64,000 nucleotides of DNA from Siphonodentalium dalli (GCA_032622095.1 CP136063.1:150033379-150097378), one strand, 5' to 3'; shown: positions 46,820-60,794, counted from the first letter of the stretch. Notes: generated from the letters alone by a model not told the origin. Numbers and translations are program-made.

Positions 46820-47868
46820 GGGGGATAATTTTCTTCCTTATGTGCGCAATTTATCTGGAATTTATCTGCGATCATGTTATGGTTACATAAGTGACATTTT
46901 CTATCCTTGTGGGGTGTTCCATTTCATTTCCCAGTTTCTATTGGGAGGTTGAGGTTCGCTGTTCTGAATCTGCAAAATTCAATTCGGTTTTTACTTTGTA
47001 AGATATCAAGATATCTTTCAAAGGAAAAATGGTGTTTAAATATGCGATATATTTGGCCTCTACTTGATTTGTTCATTTCAGAATCCCACTTTATTTTAAA
47101 GTCTCTTATGATTGGCACACTTTAGTTCACCAGATGTCAGTAAATCTGGCTGGCCACAGCTACGTAAGATCTCTCGAATTTCTCTTGTCCACTTAAAAAG
47201 ACTTTCATCGGCATCTCCCATAAGTTTCACTGACAAATCATAAAGCACTTTCCCATACCGTGTGTATGTCATATTTTTTATTTTCGACCAATACTTTAAC
47301 AATCTTAACTTTATTGTGATGTCCAATGGATATCTTCCTGATTCACCATAAATCATATAATTGGGGGTTGATGGTTTCAAATTTAGGATATGTTTTAAAA
47401 GATTTCGGTGTACATTTTCGAGTACTTGGTTATCTCCATAACCCCATATCTCACAGCCGTACACTAATTTTGGCAGCACCTGTGAATCGAATAGGTCCAA
47501 TTGATTAGCTACTGAGAGGCAGTTTTCTCTGGATCGTTTTATCACAGAGTACATTGCATGACTGCCTTTTGCTGCAAGAATTTGTTTTGTTTCTGTGTAT
47601 GATCCAGATTTTGTATGCATAATTCCTAAATAATTGAACTTTTCACTACTTCAAGGTTAGTGCTATCAAATGTGAATTGTATGTTTCTTGGTAAGCTATG
47701 TTTTGAAATGAGTAAAATTTTCGTTTTATTAATATTTACTTTTAGTTTCCAATTCTTGCAGTACAAGCTGAAAACGTTAAGTTCTTTTTGCATTTTTTTG
47801 GGGGTTTCGTCCATAAGCACTGTATCATCTGCATATAGTATGAGAAGTAATTTTGTGTAAACATTCAA
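46820..47868 (-). pseudogene. Decayed LINE reverse transcriptase, C-terminal part
   Basis: On the minus strand the catalytic YADD box appears in LLLILYADDTVLMDE, followed by NVNINKTKILL-like thumb sequence (read as KLKVNINKTKILL). After a frameshift near 47630 it continues FNYLGIMHTKSGSY, LPKLVYGCEIWGYGDNQVLE and YGESGRYPLDI. Another shift near 47110 leads to FCRFRTANLNLPIETGKW and a Cys-rich end KCHLCNHN. This order fits the C-terminal half of a CR1/Jockey-type non-LTR retrotransposon. The N-terminal half and endonuclease are missing, so it is a 5'-truncated, dead copy in the FAK intron. Confidence 0.85.
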
Positions 47869-48177
47869 TTCTTGTTCAGCCTGGTTTGAGTTACCGATTG
47901 ACTGTCAATATGCTAAGGCACTTAAATGTTTAATCACTTATGCATACTTTTTGACGATACTTATGTGAACCAACCATTGATAATTTATGGCATCAGACAT
48001 GTTGTGACAAATAAAGTGCATGCAGAATTAATTTTCAATCACCACTCTGTACAAAATCCATAACATGTGTCAGTGACGAAGGCATATAGGATATTCAAAA
48101 ATAATCAAATCGGCCGTCCAATTCGGTGTCAAAACCGAATCACACTGCCATCATCGAATCAAATCTTGAATAAAAGG

Positions 48178-48935
48178 TTGGCCGACCAGTGTCCCCCGAC
48201 AACGTGGCAAGTCGATGCCGCTTTGTTAAGAAATTAATATATACATGTTGCACATCTCCAATATGGGTAACAATAGTCTGAAGTTTCAAATATCTACGAT
48301 CAAAACTGTAGGAGGAGTTGATTACACCATGAAGGTACCCTCATACAGAAAATAAAAAAAAATGTTTTTCAAAGTCGAAGGGCCCATAACTCTGGGAAAA
48401 ATCATTGGATCAAACTCAAATTCGAACTTGACCTGTATTTTGATATGATCGACCCATACAAAAACAGAATTTCCAATTAAACAATCCAAACTTTAGTTAT
48501 CATCTGGAAACCAAAGAAAAAAGCAGTAAAATTGAATTTTCTAAGTCGAAGAAAGTCCATAACTCTAGGAAAAATCATCGGATCAAACTCAAATTCGAAC
48601 TCAACCTGTATCTTGATATGACTGATCCAAACTTGAGATATCATCCGGAAACCGAAAAAGTGAGAAATTTTCTAAGTAAAAAAAAAGTTGAAAAAAGCGA
48701 AATAACTCCATAAAAGAACATCGGATCAAACCCAGAATTGCAGAGTACCTGTGTTCTTGGTTGAGACATCTACATACCAATTTTCAATCAAGTCGGATGA
48801 TCATTACTGGAGTTATAACTCCGGACGGACGGATGCACGGACGGCACGACGGATGGTACAAACGGACGCACGGACGGGACGCACGGACAGGGCTGATTAC
48901 AATAGTCCCCCGAAAATAAATTTTTCGGGGGACAA
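48178..48935. repeat. TCGGGGGAC-ended repeat element, inverted copy
   Basis: Starts GGCCGACCAGTGTCCCCCGA and ends with the hairpin GTCCCCCGAAAATAAATTTT / TCGGGGGAC. A CGGACGGACGG-type run lies at 48820-48895. Its two degenerate units (ATCATTGGATCAAACTCAAA, GGAAACCAAAG) match those of 12605-13340. Confidence 0.7.
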
Positions 48936-49004
48936 TAATCGCAGGTCCCTATCTAATATAATTAAAATAATTCCAGAATTTTGGTATCCCTGTTTATACA
49001 ATTT

Positions 49005-49165
49005 GGCAGTACCCACCCTGTAATATAACCTTCACTCCAGTGTTCACCCTTGTGATAAATAATCACCACATGATATAGCCAGCACCCTTGTGATATATAC
49101 CCACCCCATGATATAGCCTTCATCCTTGTGATATATACCCACCCCATGATATAGCCTGCACTCTT
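49005..49165 (-). repeat. 38-bp tandem repeat overlapping a second FAK exon/intron junction
   Basis: On the minus strand the exon end GGCTATATCATGGG plus donor GTGGGTATATATCACAAGG is followed by one close copy, one diverged copy with GTGATT at the donor position, and a further degenerate copy. The unit is 38 bp and contains 14 exon bases, so the junction is duplicated. It lies in the intron directly upstream of the exon that carries the 49-bp array. Confidence 0.85.
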
Positions 49166-49222
49166 CTGTTATCCCTGTGCATCTCCTCCTCTTGTCTGGA
49201 TCTCTCGTCTTCTAGAATCTCA
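49143..49222 (-). CDS. PTK2: FAK exon: post-kinase helical linker
   Basis: Acceptor TTTTACAG, donor GTGGGT. It encodes (Y)EILEDERSRQEEEMHRDN and RRVQAISW plus one base, corresponding to the basic/acidic helix just after the kinase in human FAK. The last 14 bases of this exon and its donor are repeated downstream in about three further 38-bp units, so the sequence offers several weaker alternative donors. Phase and FAK alignment support the first one. Confidence 0.92.
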
Positions 49223-49505
49223 CTGTAAAAGAATGTTACTTTCATTAATATATGAGAAACTGAAAAAATAAGTGGTCATATCTTCAAACGTTTGCTAAAA
49301 CTGAAACCTTTTCAGGCTATGGGGTCTCCAACCTGCTATTTTATACCCCAGAATCTATATAAATTTCAAGGAAAATTTCCATGTTAATATCAATATGTGG
49401 TCAAGGAAAGCACTTTTGTCTAAGCAAAATTATAACCTGAGCAGTTTTTTTCTAAAATTCCACGACTGTTTAAGGCAAACAAATATAGAATACAAACTGA
49501 CTTAC

Positions 49506-49768
<263 letters not shown>

Positions 49769-50357
49769 TTACAGAAAAGTTCCAAGAAGTCATGTAGATA
49801 AAATTCCATAATTCTTTTATATTTGGCTATGTGGGATTTCAAGTCATTGTAAAATAGAACTTATATTATATATAGTTTTTTTTTTTATAATTTATTCATC
49901 TTTTTGATACAATTTCACATAATATTAACATTTGAAAAGACATAAATTTTACATACAACAATATCTAAGGAAAAACCATGTACATGATGCATGTCTATTT
50001 CAAATATATTTTTACATGAGCTAAGCACAAAGCCAGTGATAGTTTTTATTGAATGAAACTTGTCATTAAGTGATCTTATTATATATAGTTAATCACTCTC
50101 CACAGCTTCAGTTCTGTATCAGTTAAATTAGATTCCAAATGTTAGCGCTATTGTGCTTGCTTTCACAAGCTTAAACTTTAAAGAGCAAATCAAGGGTAAT
50201 ACAATAACTTTTCCAGATCAAGGGTAATATTACCATAACTTTTCCAGATCAACAGTGGAGAGGGGTGGTTGTTCCAGAAATTTCCCATATTGAGGTTAAA
50301 AAGATTCCTTTCCCCATAACTTTCCAGGCTTGCAGACATATTTTAAAATTGCTGTCA

Positions 50358-50495
<138 letters not shown>

Positions 50496-50896
50496 TCACT
50501 TATAAAAGTATACATTGGGATGGTCTATATTCATTTGGAGGGATGTTAAGGTAATAAAAGCAAATGAGATTACAAGTGCAGAAGGATTCCTATTAATTGG
50601 CGGGAAATGTTCAGATAATAAGTTCAACAAACATTCTCCAATATATCAAAGATGAAACAACCTTATTTAGCTTCTGCCACGACAATCTGCAATTCCTGGC
50701 AAAACCTGGTATTAGCTACGACAAACATTAGCTTTGCATGTTTAATATTAATCCACTCCACTCAAAATCACAGCGATGTCGCAGCGAATCTGATGTCGGC
50801 AATTTGGCAGGATTTTACGTTCACCGACCGCCGTATTGAGAGCGAAATAAAGTTGTTTCGTCTTAGATGTATCGTATGGTCGTTTGTTGAACTTAT

Positions 50897-51187
50897 TGTA
50901 ATATCCATAACATTTCATGTTATATATTTATTGTGTATTATTGTTCAATGTACGTCGACCTTAAGAATGTGTATCTCTGGTCAGTTACGATTAAATAGAT
51001 AACCACTCATTGCATGAACTCATTATGTCTCACTCCACGATCGGTCCGTTGATTGTTGTGAGTGAATAGCACGATGTGTCCCTCCGCTTGGATAGTTCGT
51101 ATTATATTGTGACTTTTAATAAATTCATCGAACCAGTCAGTTGTGTGTTATCTTATTCTATATTGTGTCATATTGCTGGCCATCACA
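50897..51187 (+). repeat. 5' LTR
   Basis: It is 291 bp and begins TG and ends CA. It contains a TATATATTTATT stretch near its start that could serve as a TATA region, and an AATAAA within TTTTAATAAATTC near its 3' part that could serve as poly(A) signal. Its sequence appears identical to 53629-53919. Confidence 0.93.
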
Positions 51188-51318
51188 TTTGGCGACGATT
51201 GATGTGGAACTGCATGAATACTGCTACAAGATTAACACTGAACAGAGAGGTAAATTTGCTGCTGTTAGCAGTGATTTTGATCACTTTGCCCGGCTTTAGG
51301 CCATTAGCTGATAGAGAA

Positions 51319-51745
51319 ATGGATCCGTCGTTGCCGTCCTTTCCATGTTTCGACATATCAGACACGAACAATCTCTCGAACAACTGGTCCAAATGGTTGA
51401 ATAAATTTGAAATATTCATGGTTGTGATGGATGAAACGGACAAACCTAGAAAACGGGCTCTGTTATTATATTATTCCGGTTCTGCAGTTTACGATGTATT
51501 TGAAACATTACCCGAAGAAAGTACCAAAGATTTTGATGGTTGTAAAGCTGCACTGACAGGATATTTCAATCCGAAACAGAATATGAGAAATATAAATTTC
51601 GATGCGCGAAAAGTTACAAAATGAGAAAATGGACACATATGTTACCCAACTCCGAGAATTGGCTAAAATGATCATTCAAAGTTGCGTTTCAAGTAGACTT
51701 GAGACGAAAAGCGCTTCGTGGTGATTTAACCCTCAAGCAAATTCT
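51319..51745 (+). pseudogene. Gypsy-type gag remnant, frameshifted
   Basis: An open frame of 101 codons (51319-51624) starts MDPSLPSFPCFDISDTN and contains WSKWLNKFEIFMVV and a GYFNPKQN segment, typical of Gag capsid regions of Gypsy elements. It stops at TGA (51622-51624). The recognisable capsid continuation lies in another frame, and a second shift follows near 51670. The protein is therefore broken before the zinc knuckles. Confidence 0.8.
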
Positions 51746-53271
51746 TGATACTGCGAGATCATTCGAAATCAGTATGCGAAATCAGTGAGATTCAAGCATC
51801 GAATATAGAGTCAGATGTTTCCCGTGAAGTTGCTGCATGTGGATTCGGAAATTCCAGTGGAAAAAAATCTGTTTACCGTCCTGGAAAATTCCAGAAAATG
51901 CAGTCAGATTCAAAGAAATTGTGTTTCGGTTGTGGTGGTACTTGGCCGCACAAAGGTCCATGTCCTGCACGTGGTAAAGCCTGCCGAAATTGTTCCGTTT
52001 TGCATCACTTTGCAAGAGTTTGTAAAAATACTCGGAAATCAAGTTCTAATTCATCCAAGAAATTCTCAAAAGCTCGTGAAACTGTTCGATTTCTAAACGA
52101 ATCAAGTGATGATGAATATGTGTTCGCGAATACAAATTTGCAATCGAAGAAAATGAAAGGTCCAAGTGCAAATGTTAAAATTTGTGATTCGTCAATTAGT
52201 GTCATGATTGATTCTGAAACGACTGTGAATCTTATAGATGAATCAACATATAACAAAATGATGCCAAAACTGAAGCTGTCCGGAGATGCAAGGAAAATCT
52301 ATGCATACGGATCAGATGTACCATTACCAATAATGGGAACATTCAATTGTGAAGTATATAGCCAAAATTGTAATGTAAATTGCCTGTTCAATGTAGTCAA
52401 ATGTCAATTTGGTAATATAATTGGTTGTGAATCTGCATGTAAATTAGGATTTATTACAATTTGCAATGTGAATAATATTCAAACTTCAAGAATTGATCAA
52501 TTGATTGATGAATATGCATGTGTTTTTGAAGGCATGGGCAAATTCAATGGCCCACCAATTGTTTTACATGTTGATAAGAGTGTCACACCCATTGCTCAAC
52601 CGCATCGTCGTATTCCATTCCATTTACGGAAGAAAATTGAGATAGAATTAAATTCACTCATCGAGAATGACATAATTGAAAAAACTGAAGGTCCCACACC
52701 TTGGGTATCTCCAATTGTGGCTGTGCCTAAGAATAACTCCAATGATGTCAGAATTTGTGTAGATATGAGACTACCAAATACTGCTATCAAAAGGGAAAGG
52801 CACATTACTCCAACAATTGAAGATATTTTAGCTAAACTCAGTGGAGCTAAAGTATTTAGCCATTGTGATTTAGTAAAAGGGTACCATCAACTGGAACTCC
52901 ACCCAGATTCAAGGTATCTAACTACTTTTTCATCACATGTTGGACTATTTAGGTACAAGCGGCTAAATTTCGGGGTCACAAGTGCAGCGGAACAGTTTCA
53001 AAATGTCATTCGTCAACAAATTCAGAGCGTTCCCAACACCATTAATATCAGCGACGATATTTTGATATTCGGGAAATCTCAGTCAGAACACGACGATGCA
53101 CTTGAACAAGTTCTCAAATGTTTGAAATCAAGTAACCTGACACTCAACAGAACCAAATGCCAATTTAACAAGTCTAAATTGGAATTTTTTGGTCACGTAT
53201 TTTCATCAGAAGGCGTACAGCCAGACCCAAAGAAAATTTCATCAATATTGAGAATGTATAAAAGTTGGTGA
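51745..53271 (+). pseudogene. Gypsy-type zinc knuckle, protease and truncated reverse transcriptase
   Basis: An open frame of 508 codons carries zinc-knuckle-like motifs (CFGCGGTWPHKGPC and CRNCSVLHHFARVC), then a retropepsin-like segment with VMIDSETTVNLID. Where active proteases have Asp-Ser/Thr-Gly, this copy has Asp-Ser-Glu, so the protease is probably dead. A reverse transcriptase follows with WVSPIVAVPK, CVDMRLPN, SHCDLVKGYHQL, FRYKRLNFGV and an ISDDILIFG catalytic box. The frame ends in RMYKSW just after the FFGHVFSSEG motif. The connection, RNase H and integrase core are absent. Confidence 0.88.
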
Positions 53272-53587
53272 TTCTGTCATTGTCTTAAACCAAAAGGAAG
53301 GGAAGATTGTTCCAAATTTTGATCCAAATCCGTACAAAGTTATCAAAGTTAAGTGTTCCATGGTAACTGCTCAAAATTTTAAACACAGCATTTGTAGAAA
53401 TGCATCTCATATCAAAGTGGTGGAATTTCCCATTCAATTAGATATTTTTTCTGAAGATGAATTTGAATTTGAGGAAGTCCCAACTGCACAAGCTGAGTCA
53501 GCTCAGAAGTTTGATAACGAAGAAGATATCCTACACGTACAAGAACAAAACCCAGACGCCTCATTGAGGACATGTGAATTTGTATAA
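53260..53587 (+). pseudogene. Integrase C-terminal remnant of the LTR element
   Basis: Immediately after the reverse transcriptase break, in a different frame, the sequence reads VGDSVIVLNQKEGKIVPN then FDPNPYKVIKVK, resembling the C-terminal domain of Gypsy integrases. The frame continues through SICRNASHIKVVEF and an acidic tail rich in Glu to TAA near 53587. The join with the upstream frame marks an internal deletion of about 1.5-2 kb relative to complete relatives (size inferred). Confidence 0.75.
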
Positions 53588-53628
53588 TAAGTTCTGTTAA
53601 ACTTTATTATTACAAAGTCCGGGGGAAA

Positions 53629-53919
53629 TGTAATATCCATAACATTTCATGTTATATATTTATTGTGTATTATTGTTCAATGTACGTCGACCTTAAGAAT
53701 GTGTATCTCTGGTCAGTTACGATTAAATAGATAACCACTCATTGCATGAACTCATTATGTCTCACTCCACGATCGGTCCGTTGATTGTTGTGAGTGAATA
53801 GCACGATGTGTCCCTCCGCTTGGATAGTTCGTATTATATTGTGACTTTTAATAAATTCATCGAACCAGTCAGTTGTGTGTTATCTTATTCTATATTGTGT
53901 CATATTGCTGGCCATCACA
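53629..53919 (+). repeat. 3' LTR
   Basis: It is 291 bp, preceded by the purine-rich tract AAGTCCGGGGGAAA and followed by the target duplication CTTAT. The match to the 5' LTR indicates a recent insertion, because both LTRs are copied from one template at integration. Confidence 0.93.
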
Positions 53920-54753
53920 CTTATTATCTGAGAATTTTTAAGGGAACAACTTGTCAATAAGTATTTAGTATAGAAATGGTTAACCTCTTGATAACCAAAA
54001 ACTCACAAATTGAATGTTAGTTCATTTCTATCCATTCACTTGTAGGGGTGTTCAGCTAATAAGATCAACAACAGCTTTATCAATAAACATATACCTTGAA
54101 CAATACTGTGGCACAAATCAATTTTTTTAAAGTGAAATTAAGCCCTGTGTTATAACTTGTGGCTATAGCAGTATCTAATAGATTTCACAATTTTTTAAAC
54201 ATTAGGCTGAACAGAAAGCAAGAAAAGGTTACTTGATGAAACATCCTCTGATAAAGGGTGTATCTAAAAAATTCATAATCAAGAAATTAATTTAGTTTTA
54301 GTGTCTTTTTATTGAAGGGTATAGCATTGTGGCCTTTGGGCACATTGTCGTAGTTCACATTAAATGTGCTCCAATGGCCAGTGACCCCTCAATAAAATAC
54401 ACTAAATATACATGCATTTCTTATATTTATATAGCTTTTTCCTTATTAATTTCTATAAAATCAGCAGATTTTTTTTATGAAATTTGTCTGCAGTTTAAAT
54501 ATTAGTCCATGCAGCATTATAAGCTCAATATTCTATCTATGAATTATCAATCGGTCAGTCTATGGCCGCGCACTTTTACACATCCAGTTATTCTATCTAA
54601 AACTGTCATCTAGATCAACAATATGTGATGTCAGCTCATGTTATGATGTATTTTATTGAGGTATAATGAGCATGACCCAATCACTGAACAGGATATGGTG
54701 TAACACACAGTAGCTATGTAAATATAAGAAAATAACAAGTTATGATTTTTGTC

Positions 54754-54806
54754 TGGCAAAAATTTATATAATAATACCATGCAAAAATTTATATAATAAT
54801 ACCATG
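54754..54806. repeat. 25-bp direct duplication
   Basis: GCAAAAATTTATATAATA then ATACCAT occurs twice head to tail in the FAK intron downstream of the LTR element. Confidence 0.8.
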
Positions 54807-55139
54807 TCTTTCATGATAACACAATAAATGTAATGTGATCTGACTTACATGCACTTAATTTCTTCGCTGTATAGGAATAACAGCAACCAGTATTCACACC
54901 AAGTAAATTATTAAAGTCTTCTTCTCATCAGAAAAGTTTTAACTTTTTTACCATGTGTTTTTGGGGACCAACCCCTTTATTTGTATTTACATGCTTTACG
55001 GATAACTTATTTTGATGCAAAAGGCTTGATTAAAAATGATGTTAGCTGAGTAAAAAACTTGTTTTGCGGTCTATGTGCCTGTAAAATATTTTTAGCACAC
55101 CCCCACTCCGTAATCTCAATGGTTTTTAGAAATCCATAA

Positions 55140-56482
<1,343 letters not shown>

Positions 56483-56954
56483 TCATTATGTATGCATGCA
56501 TTTTTATTATTGGAACCAGTATGCACATCATGTAATAAATGATAAACACCTCTTTCTGATAAAAATAATTAGCTCTCACACAAGGACAAACATGCTGCAA
56601 AACAGGTAATTTTTCATCCATTATTTATATATCTGGTTAAGGAAGGGAACGGGGTTAAAATAATAATTTCTCGATTGAATATCTATGTATTAAAGGGAGG
56701 CATGTCGAGGGAGAGTGTTAAAAACAGAAATGCTAAGCATTGCTCTAGTTGTAGAACAGTGTGATTGGAGATGTAAGATGATCTCTCGAGTGGTGGTGGA
56801 TGCTACCTCAACTTTGGTTGTATGAAGCCTACATAAGGTCAGACTACATATTAATTAATATAAGAACCTGCAGTGAACTTTAGCGGCACCTATTTTATCA
56901 GATGCCCTCCCATCCATGCACTGCGCAGTATAATATTTGTTAGTTACTAAAACA

Positions 56955-57305
56955 AGACAGTCAAAGACTTTGGGGTCGCTCACCAGACTGCAAAGACTGA
57001 TGAGACTGGGACTCTGGAGACCACAATAGTCAGACTTTTCATAATCACTTTGAAAGAAGTAGATCTAAACATGATATGTGGCCAGAGAGGCTTCAGTAGT
57101 GTACAGTGGGTAATTTCAAGGTGAATATCCACCTTGAAATTACCCACTGTTCACTACTGATCACCCCCCTCCTCCAGCTCAACAAGTCCCCTCCCGACCG
57201 GGCTCCAGACTCCCAAGTCTTGGGTTGGAATTTCACAACCGACATCTCAAACTTTCTCAATTTTTTGAAATTTCCAATCTCACAAGCACCTTTTTATAAA
57301 ACCAT
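56955..57305 (+). repeat. CAAGACAGTCAAAGAC repeat (second copy 62427-62760)
   Basis: Both copies share GGGTCGCTCACCAGACTGC, GGGACTCTGGAGACCACAA, AAGAAGTAGATCTA and GGCTCCAGACTCCCAAGTC. The second copy contains a 35-base C run in place of the short C-rich tract at 57165. In this copy a short stem GGTAATTTCAAGGTG / CACCTTGAAATTACCC occurs at 57109-57145. Confidence 0.75.
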
Positions 57306-58422
57306 TTAGACATGTTTGAAGCCCATTTATCCATGGACCCAAAACACCATACATGTATGTCAGATTAATCAGTTAGGTAGTTCCAAGGAAGATGTTTTAA
57401 TGAATTTGGTATTTCAATGATTTTTTAAACACAAAAGTGTTAACCCCCCATAGCCCCGTCATTTCTTAACAGGTTGACCTGATGTTAACACATCTGAATA
57501 TCAGTGACTAAAGGATCCTCCATACTATATGTAAGCTAAATAGTCCAACCTCTCTTGAGAAGACAATTTAAGAATGACTATAGAGACATACAGTTATGTC
57601 CCTGGTCCCACCCTATTTAACCTGGTGACCACATCTGAATAAATTTGAATACCAGACACCAAAGAACCCTTCATACTAAATATCAGTAAAATAGACCTGA
57701 TGGTCCTTGTGGTGGAAGCATGTTAAAATTTGTGGCTATTTCGGTCAAACAGTTTAACCCGAAGTAGGAAAATATGGACTGTTACTGGTTGAAAAATCAA
57801 ATCTACAGCCTCATTGCCCCCACCCAGGCAGTTGAGAAATCAATAGGAATCTATATATTATTATACCAGTATCAAACAGCGTACATACAGGTAGGGTGGT
57901 TGAGAGTTAAATCTCTTATCTCTGCCCTTATTTGAACAAATGTGAATCCCCATCTATGAGATCCATTCATCTAGAAATTTCAAACGGTAGATTTTAAGAG
58001 TTGAAGAAAACTGATTTTCCTCAAAAGTTTCCTAAAAATGACCTCACGTGTACAAATCTGAACCCCACTCACCAAAGGACCCTCCATACCAAAAGCTAAA
58101 TACGCCTGATGGTTTTTGAAGAATTACTATGGAGGGAAAGAGTTATGGCCCTGGCTTCTCACCTATATGACCTGATGAACTCATTTGAACAAATCTGAAT
58201 GTGAGTCAAAATATATAAACCCATTCGGTCTTTAATATGTATGTGGAGAAGAACAAAATTGATGGACGGATGGAGACATCCCAACAGAGGGATGGATGGG
58301 AGGACATACTGACAGACAAATTCAATCCAATATACCACCCCCCCCCCAAGTTTTCTTTGCAAATCAGGGTATAATGAGTACAGCCGGATAGGTGGTGGTT
58401 AAGAATATAATAGTGGAACAGC

Positions 58423-58850
58423 CAAGCCTGAATATAGTGTCTGACTTTTGCAGAATGAGGTCACTAAAGGGTGAATTTAGTGTTGCAATCGTGCAAGGTG
58501 GGCTAGCATCACCAAATTCACCCTCTGGGGACCTCATTATGCTTAGGCCTCAACTGCTATGGGAGACATAGGAACAGATTGAAGTTGTCCAGTTAATTGG
58601 TGATGTGCACCCATTGGGCACTTCAATTATCAATTTTATCTTCAGCAAATTAGGGGATATAGAAACTGAACAGAAGGGAAAAAGTAAGTAGAAATGTCAA
58701 TTAAAGACCCTGTATACTTCCCAGAAGATGAGGCCTAAGCAGAATGAGGTCCCTGGAGAGTGTATTTGGTGATGCTAGCCTACTGTGCAGAGTAGCATAA
58801 CTAAATTCACCCTCTGGGGACCTCATTCTGCAAATGTCAGACATACAGCA
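58423..58850. mobile_element. Third double-palindrome copy, halves separated by 0.18 kb
   Basis: The left half (58423-58553) starts CAAGCCTGAATATAG and ends GCTTAGGCCT. The right half (58729-58850) starts AGGCCTAAGCAG and ends GCAAATGTCAGACATA. About 175 bp of unrelated sequence separates them, and both halves are more diverged than in the other copies, so this one is older. Confidence 0.75.
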
Positions 58851-59746
58851 TTTTGTTTTGATATGATGTTAATGATACACACAGGGCATGAATGTTTACA
58901 CCTACCTGTCAGCCAGCTAGATAACATCTGAATTGATGACTGTGTTATTAACTCTTTCTGTCTGGGGCTAATACCATACTCTATGGATGTTACAATGGTG
59001 TCAGTTTTTCTAATTAATTTTTTCTTGACTGCAGGGGCGGCGCAGATTGGGGGGGGGGGGGTAGTGGGGACAGGGGTGTGGAGGGGTGAGGTCGGGAAGG
59101 GGTGGAATGGGGTGTTTTGTGTCTAAAAAAATACAAAAAATCAGGGGTTAAAATGAAAAAAATATTTTTGTATTGTTCATTTTGAATTTAGATTTTTTTT
59201 TTAATTGAGCAAGGATTTAAATTTAAAAAATTAAAAAAAAATCAAATCTGAACCCCAGTCACACAAGGACCCACCATACAAAATATTAGCTAAATCGGCC
59301 TAATGAATCTGGAGAAGAAGTCGTTCTAATAATTACTAGGGAGAATAGAGTTATGTCCCTGATTCTACCCCTATTTGACCCAGTGACCCCATTTGAACAA
59401 ATCTGACCCCCAGTCACACAATGACCTTCCATACCAAATATAAGCTAAATAGGCCTGACAGTTCTTGAAAAGAAGTTGTTTTAAGAATTACTATGGTGGG
59501 AAAGAGTTATGGCCCTAGCTTCGCAACTATTTGACTCGGTGACCTTATTTTAACAAATATGAGTCTGAGTCAACCAGGGAACATCCACACCAAATATGAA
59601 CCCATTTGGCCTTAGGATACTGGAGAAGAAGATGATTCTTGACGGACGGACAGACAGACGGACGGAGCGACAGACGGACGGACGAGGAGTGATGACTACA
59701 GCTCCACCGGAGACTTTGTCTCAGGTGAGATAAAAATGTTTGCTTA

Positions 59747-59950
<204 letters not shown>

Positions 59951-60277
59951 TTATATATAGATAATTTGGGCAGATAGATATCAAAACATGATATGCTGAA
60001 TATTTCCAAATGAACTTGTCCATAGAGCTTCGAAAAAACATGCTTTCTTTCTTATAATATGGCATGTGATCTCATAAAAAAATGACAAAGTGGTTATTGT
60101 ATGACTCCAATGAGTCTTTTCGAGACATATGAACTACCTTCAAAGGTATTTCACTACTGAATGTTGATCCTCGGAATTGGGCAGAAATGGGCAAAACACT
60201 AGGTGAGACAAATATGGATTTATCAGTACTTTGTAAAACTTTAAACAATTTAGGAGAGTACACAACTAAAAATCTTA

Positions 60278-60415
<138 letters not shown>

Positions 60416-60559
60416 TTAAAAGAGATACTATTTCCTTTGAAGTTGGCTTTCAAATATAATGAAAGTGTCAATGAAAGTGTAGCTCAACTTTGAGAAGGGA
60501 TAATGTCATACATTACAGCCAATGGTGCAATAAGGAATGCAGAAAGTTTAAAAGTTTAA

Positions 60560-60794
60560 CCCTTTCATGACTGGAGCTTCCTGAAATTTTGCGAAAGGCC
60601 TGTGCCAATGCATTCTTATATATGTGAGTCTCCTATAAGAAAATACATTGGCCTAACAATATTTGCCTTGACCTTGTAAGCCAGTGCATTCTCTTATATA
60701 TGCGAGACTCCCCTATGGAAAACTCGCCTATATAAGAGAATGCACTGACAAGGATCTTTAATACTGCACCAGCACAGCTTCCATCATGAAAGGG
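60560..60794. mobile_element. TTAA-flanked MITE, family 1 (piggyBac-like)
   Basis: The element has ends CCCTTTCATGACTGGAGC and its complement (GCTTCCATCATGAAAGGG), flanked by TTAA at 60556-60559 and 60795-60798. The interior holds stacked hairpins such as TCTTATATATGCGAG / CTCGCCTATATAAGAG. TTAA duplication is the signature of piggyBac transposases. It interrupts an older repeat in which GTTTAAGTAAAACCAG is restored on removal. Confidence 0.9.

Larger units (their letters stand above)
50897..53919 (+). mobile_element. Gypsy-type LTR retrotransposon, internally deleted
   Basis: Two direct 291-bp repeats (50897-51187 and 53629-53919) start TGTAATATCC and end GGCCATCACA; by eye I find no difference between them. 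The flanks CTTAT (50892-50896 and 53920-53924) are a 5-bp target duplication. A primer-binding-like TTTGGCGACGATTG follows the 5' LTR, and a purine tract (GGGGGAAA) precedes the 3' LTR. The internal region is only 2.44 kb. Gag is frameshifted, and pol jumps from mid reverse transcriptase to a fragment of the integrase C-terminus. The element has landed inside an older TTAA-type MITE (GTTTGTTGAACTTATTATCTG is restored on removal). Confidence 0.95.
50600..54090. mobile_element. Family-2 MITE interrupted by the LTR element
   Basis: GAAATGTTCAGATAATAAG at 50607 and GTTTGTTGAACTTAT before the LTR element form the two arms of a palindromic family-2 repeat. TATCTGAGAA after the 3' LTR continues it, and GGGGTGTTCAGCTAATAAG follows near 54045. 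Edges are approximate. Confidence 0.55.

Noticed and set aside
50652-51002. 116-codon frame upstream of and into the 5' LTR
   Set aside because: It crosses the boundary between an old MITE and the LTR and has no domain. It is chance readthrough.
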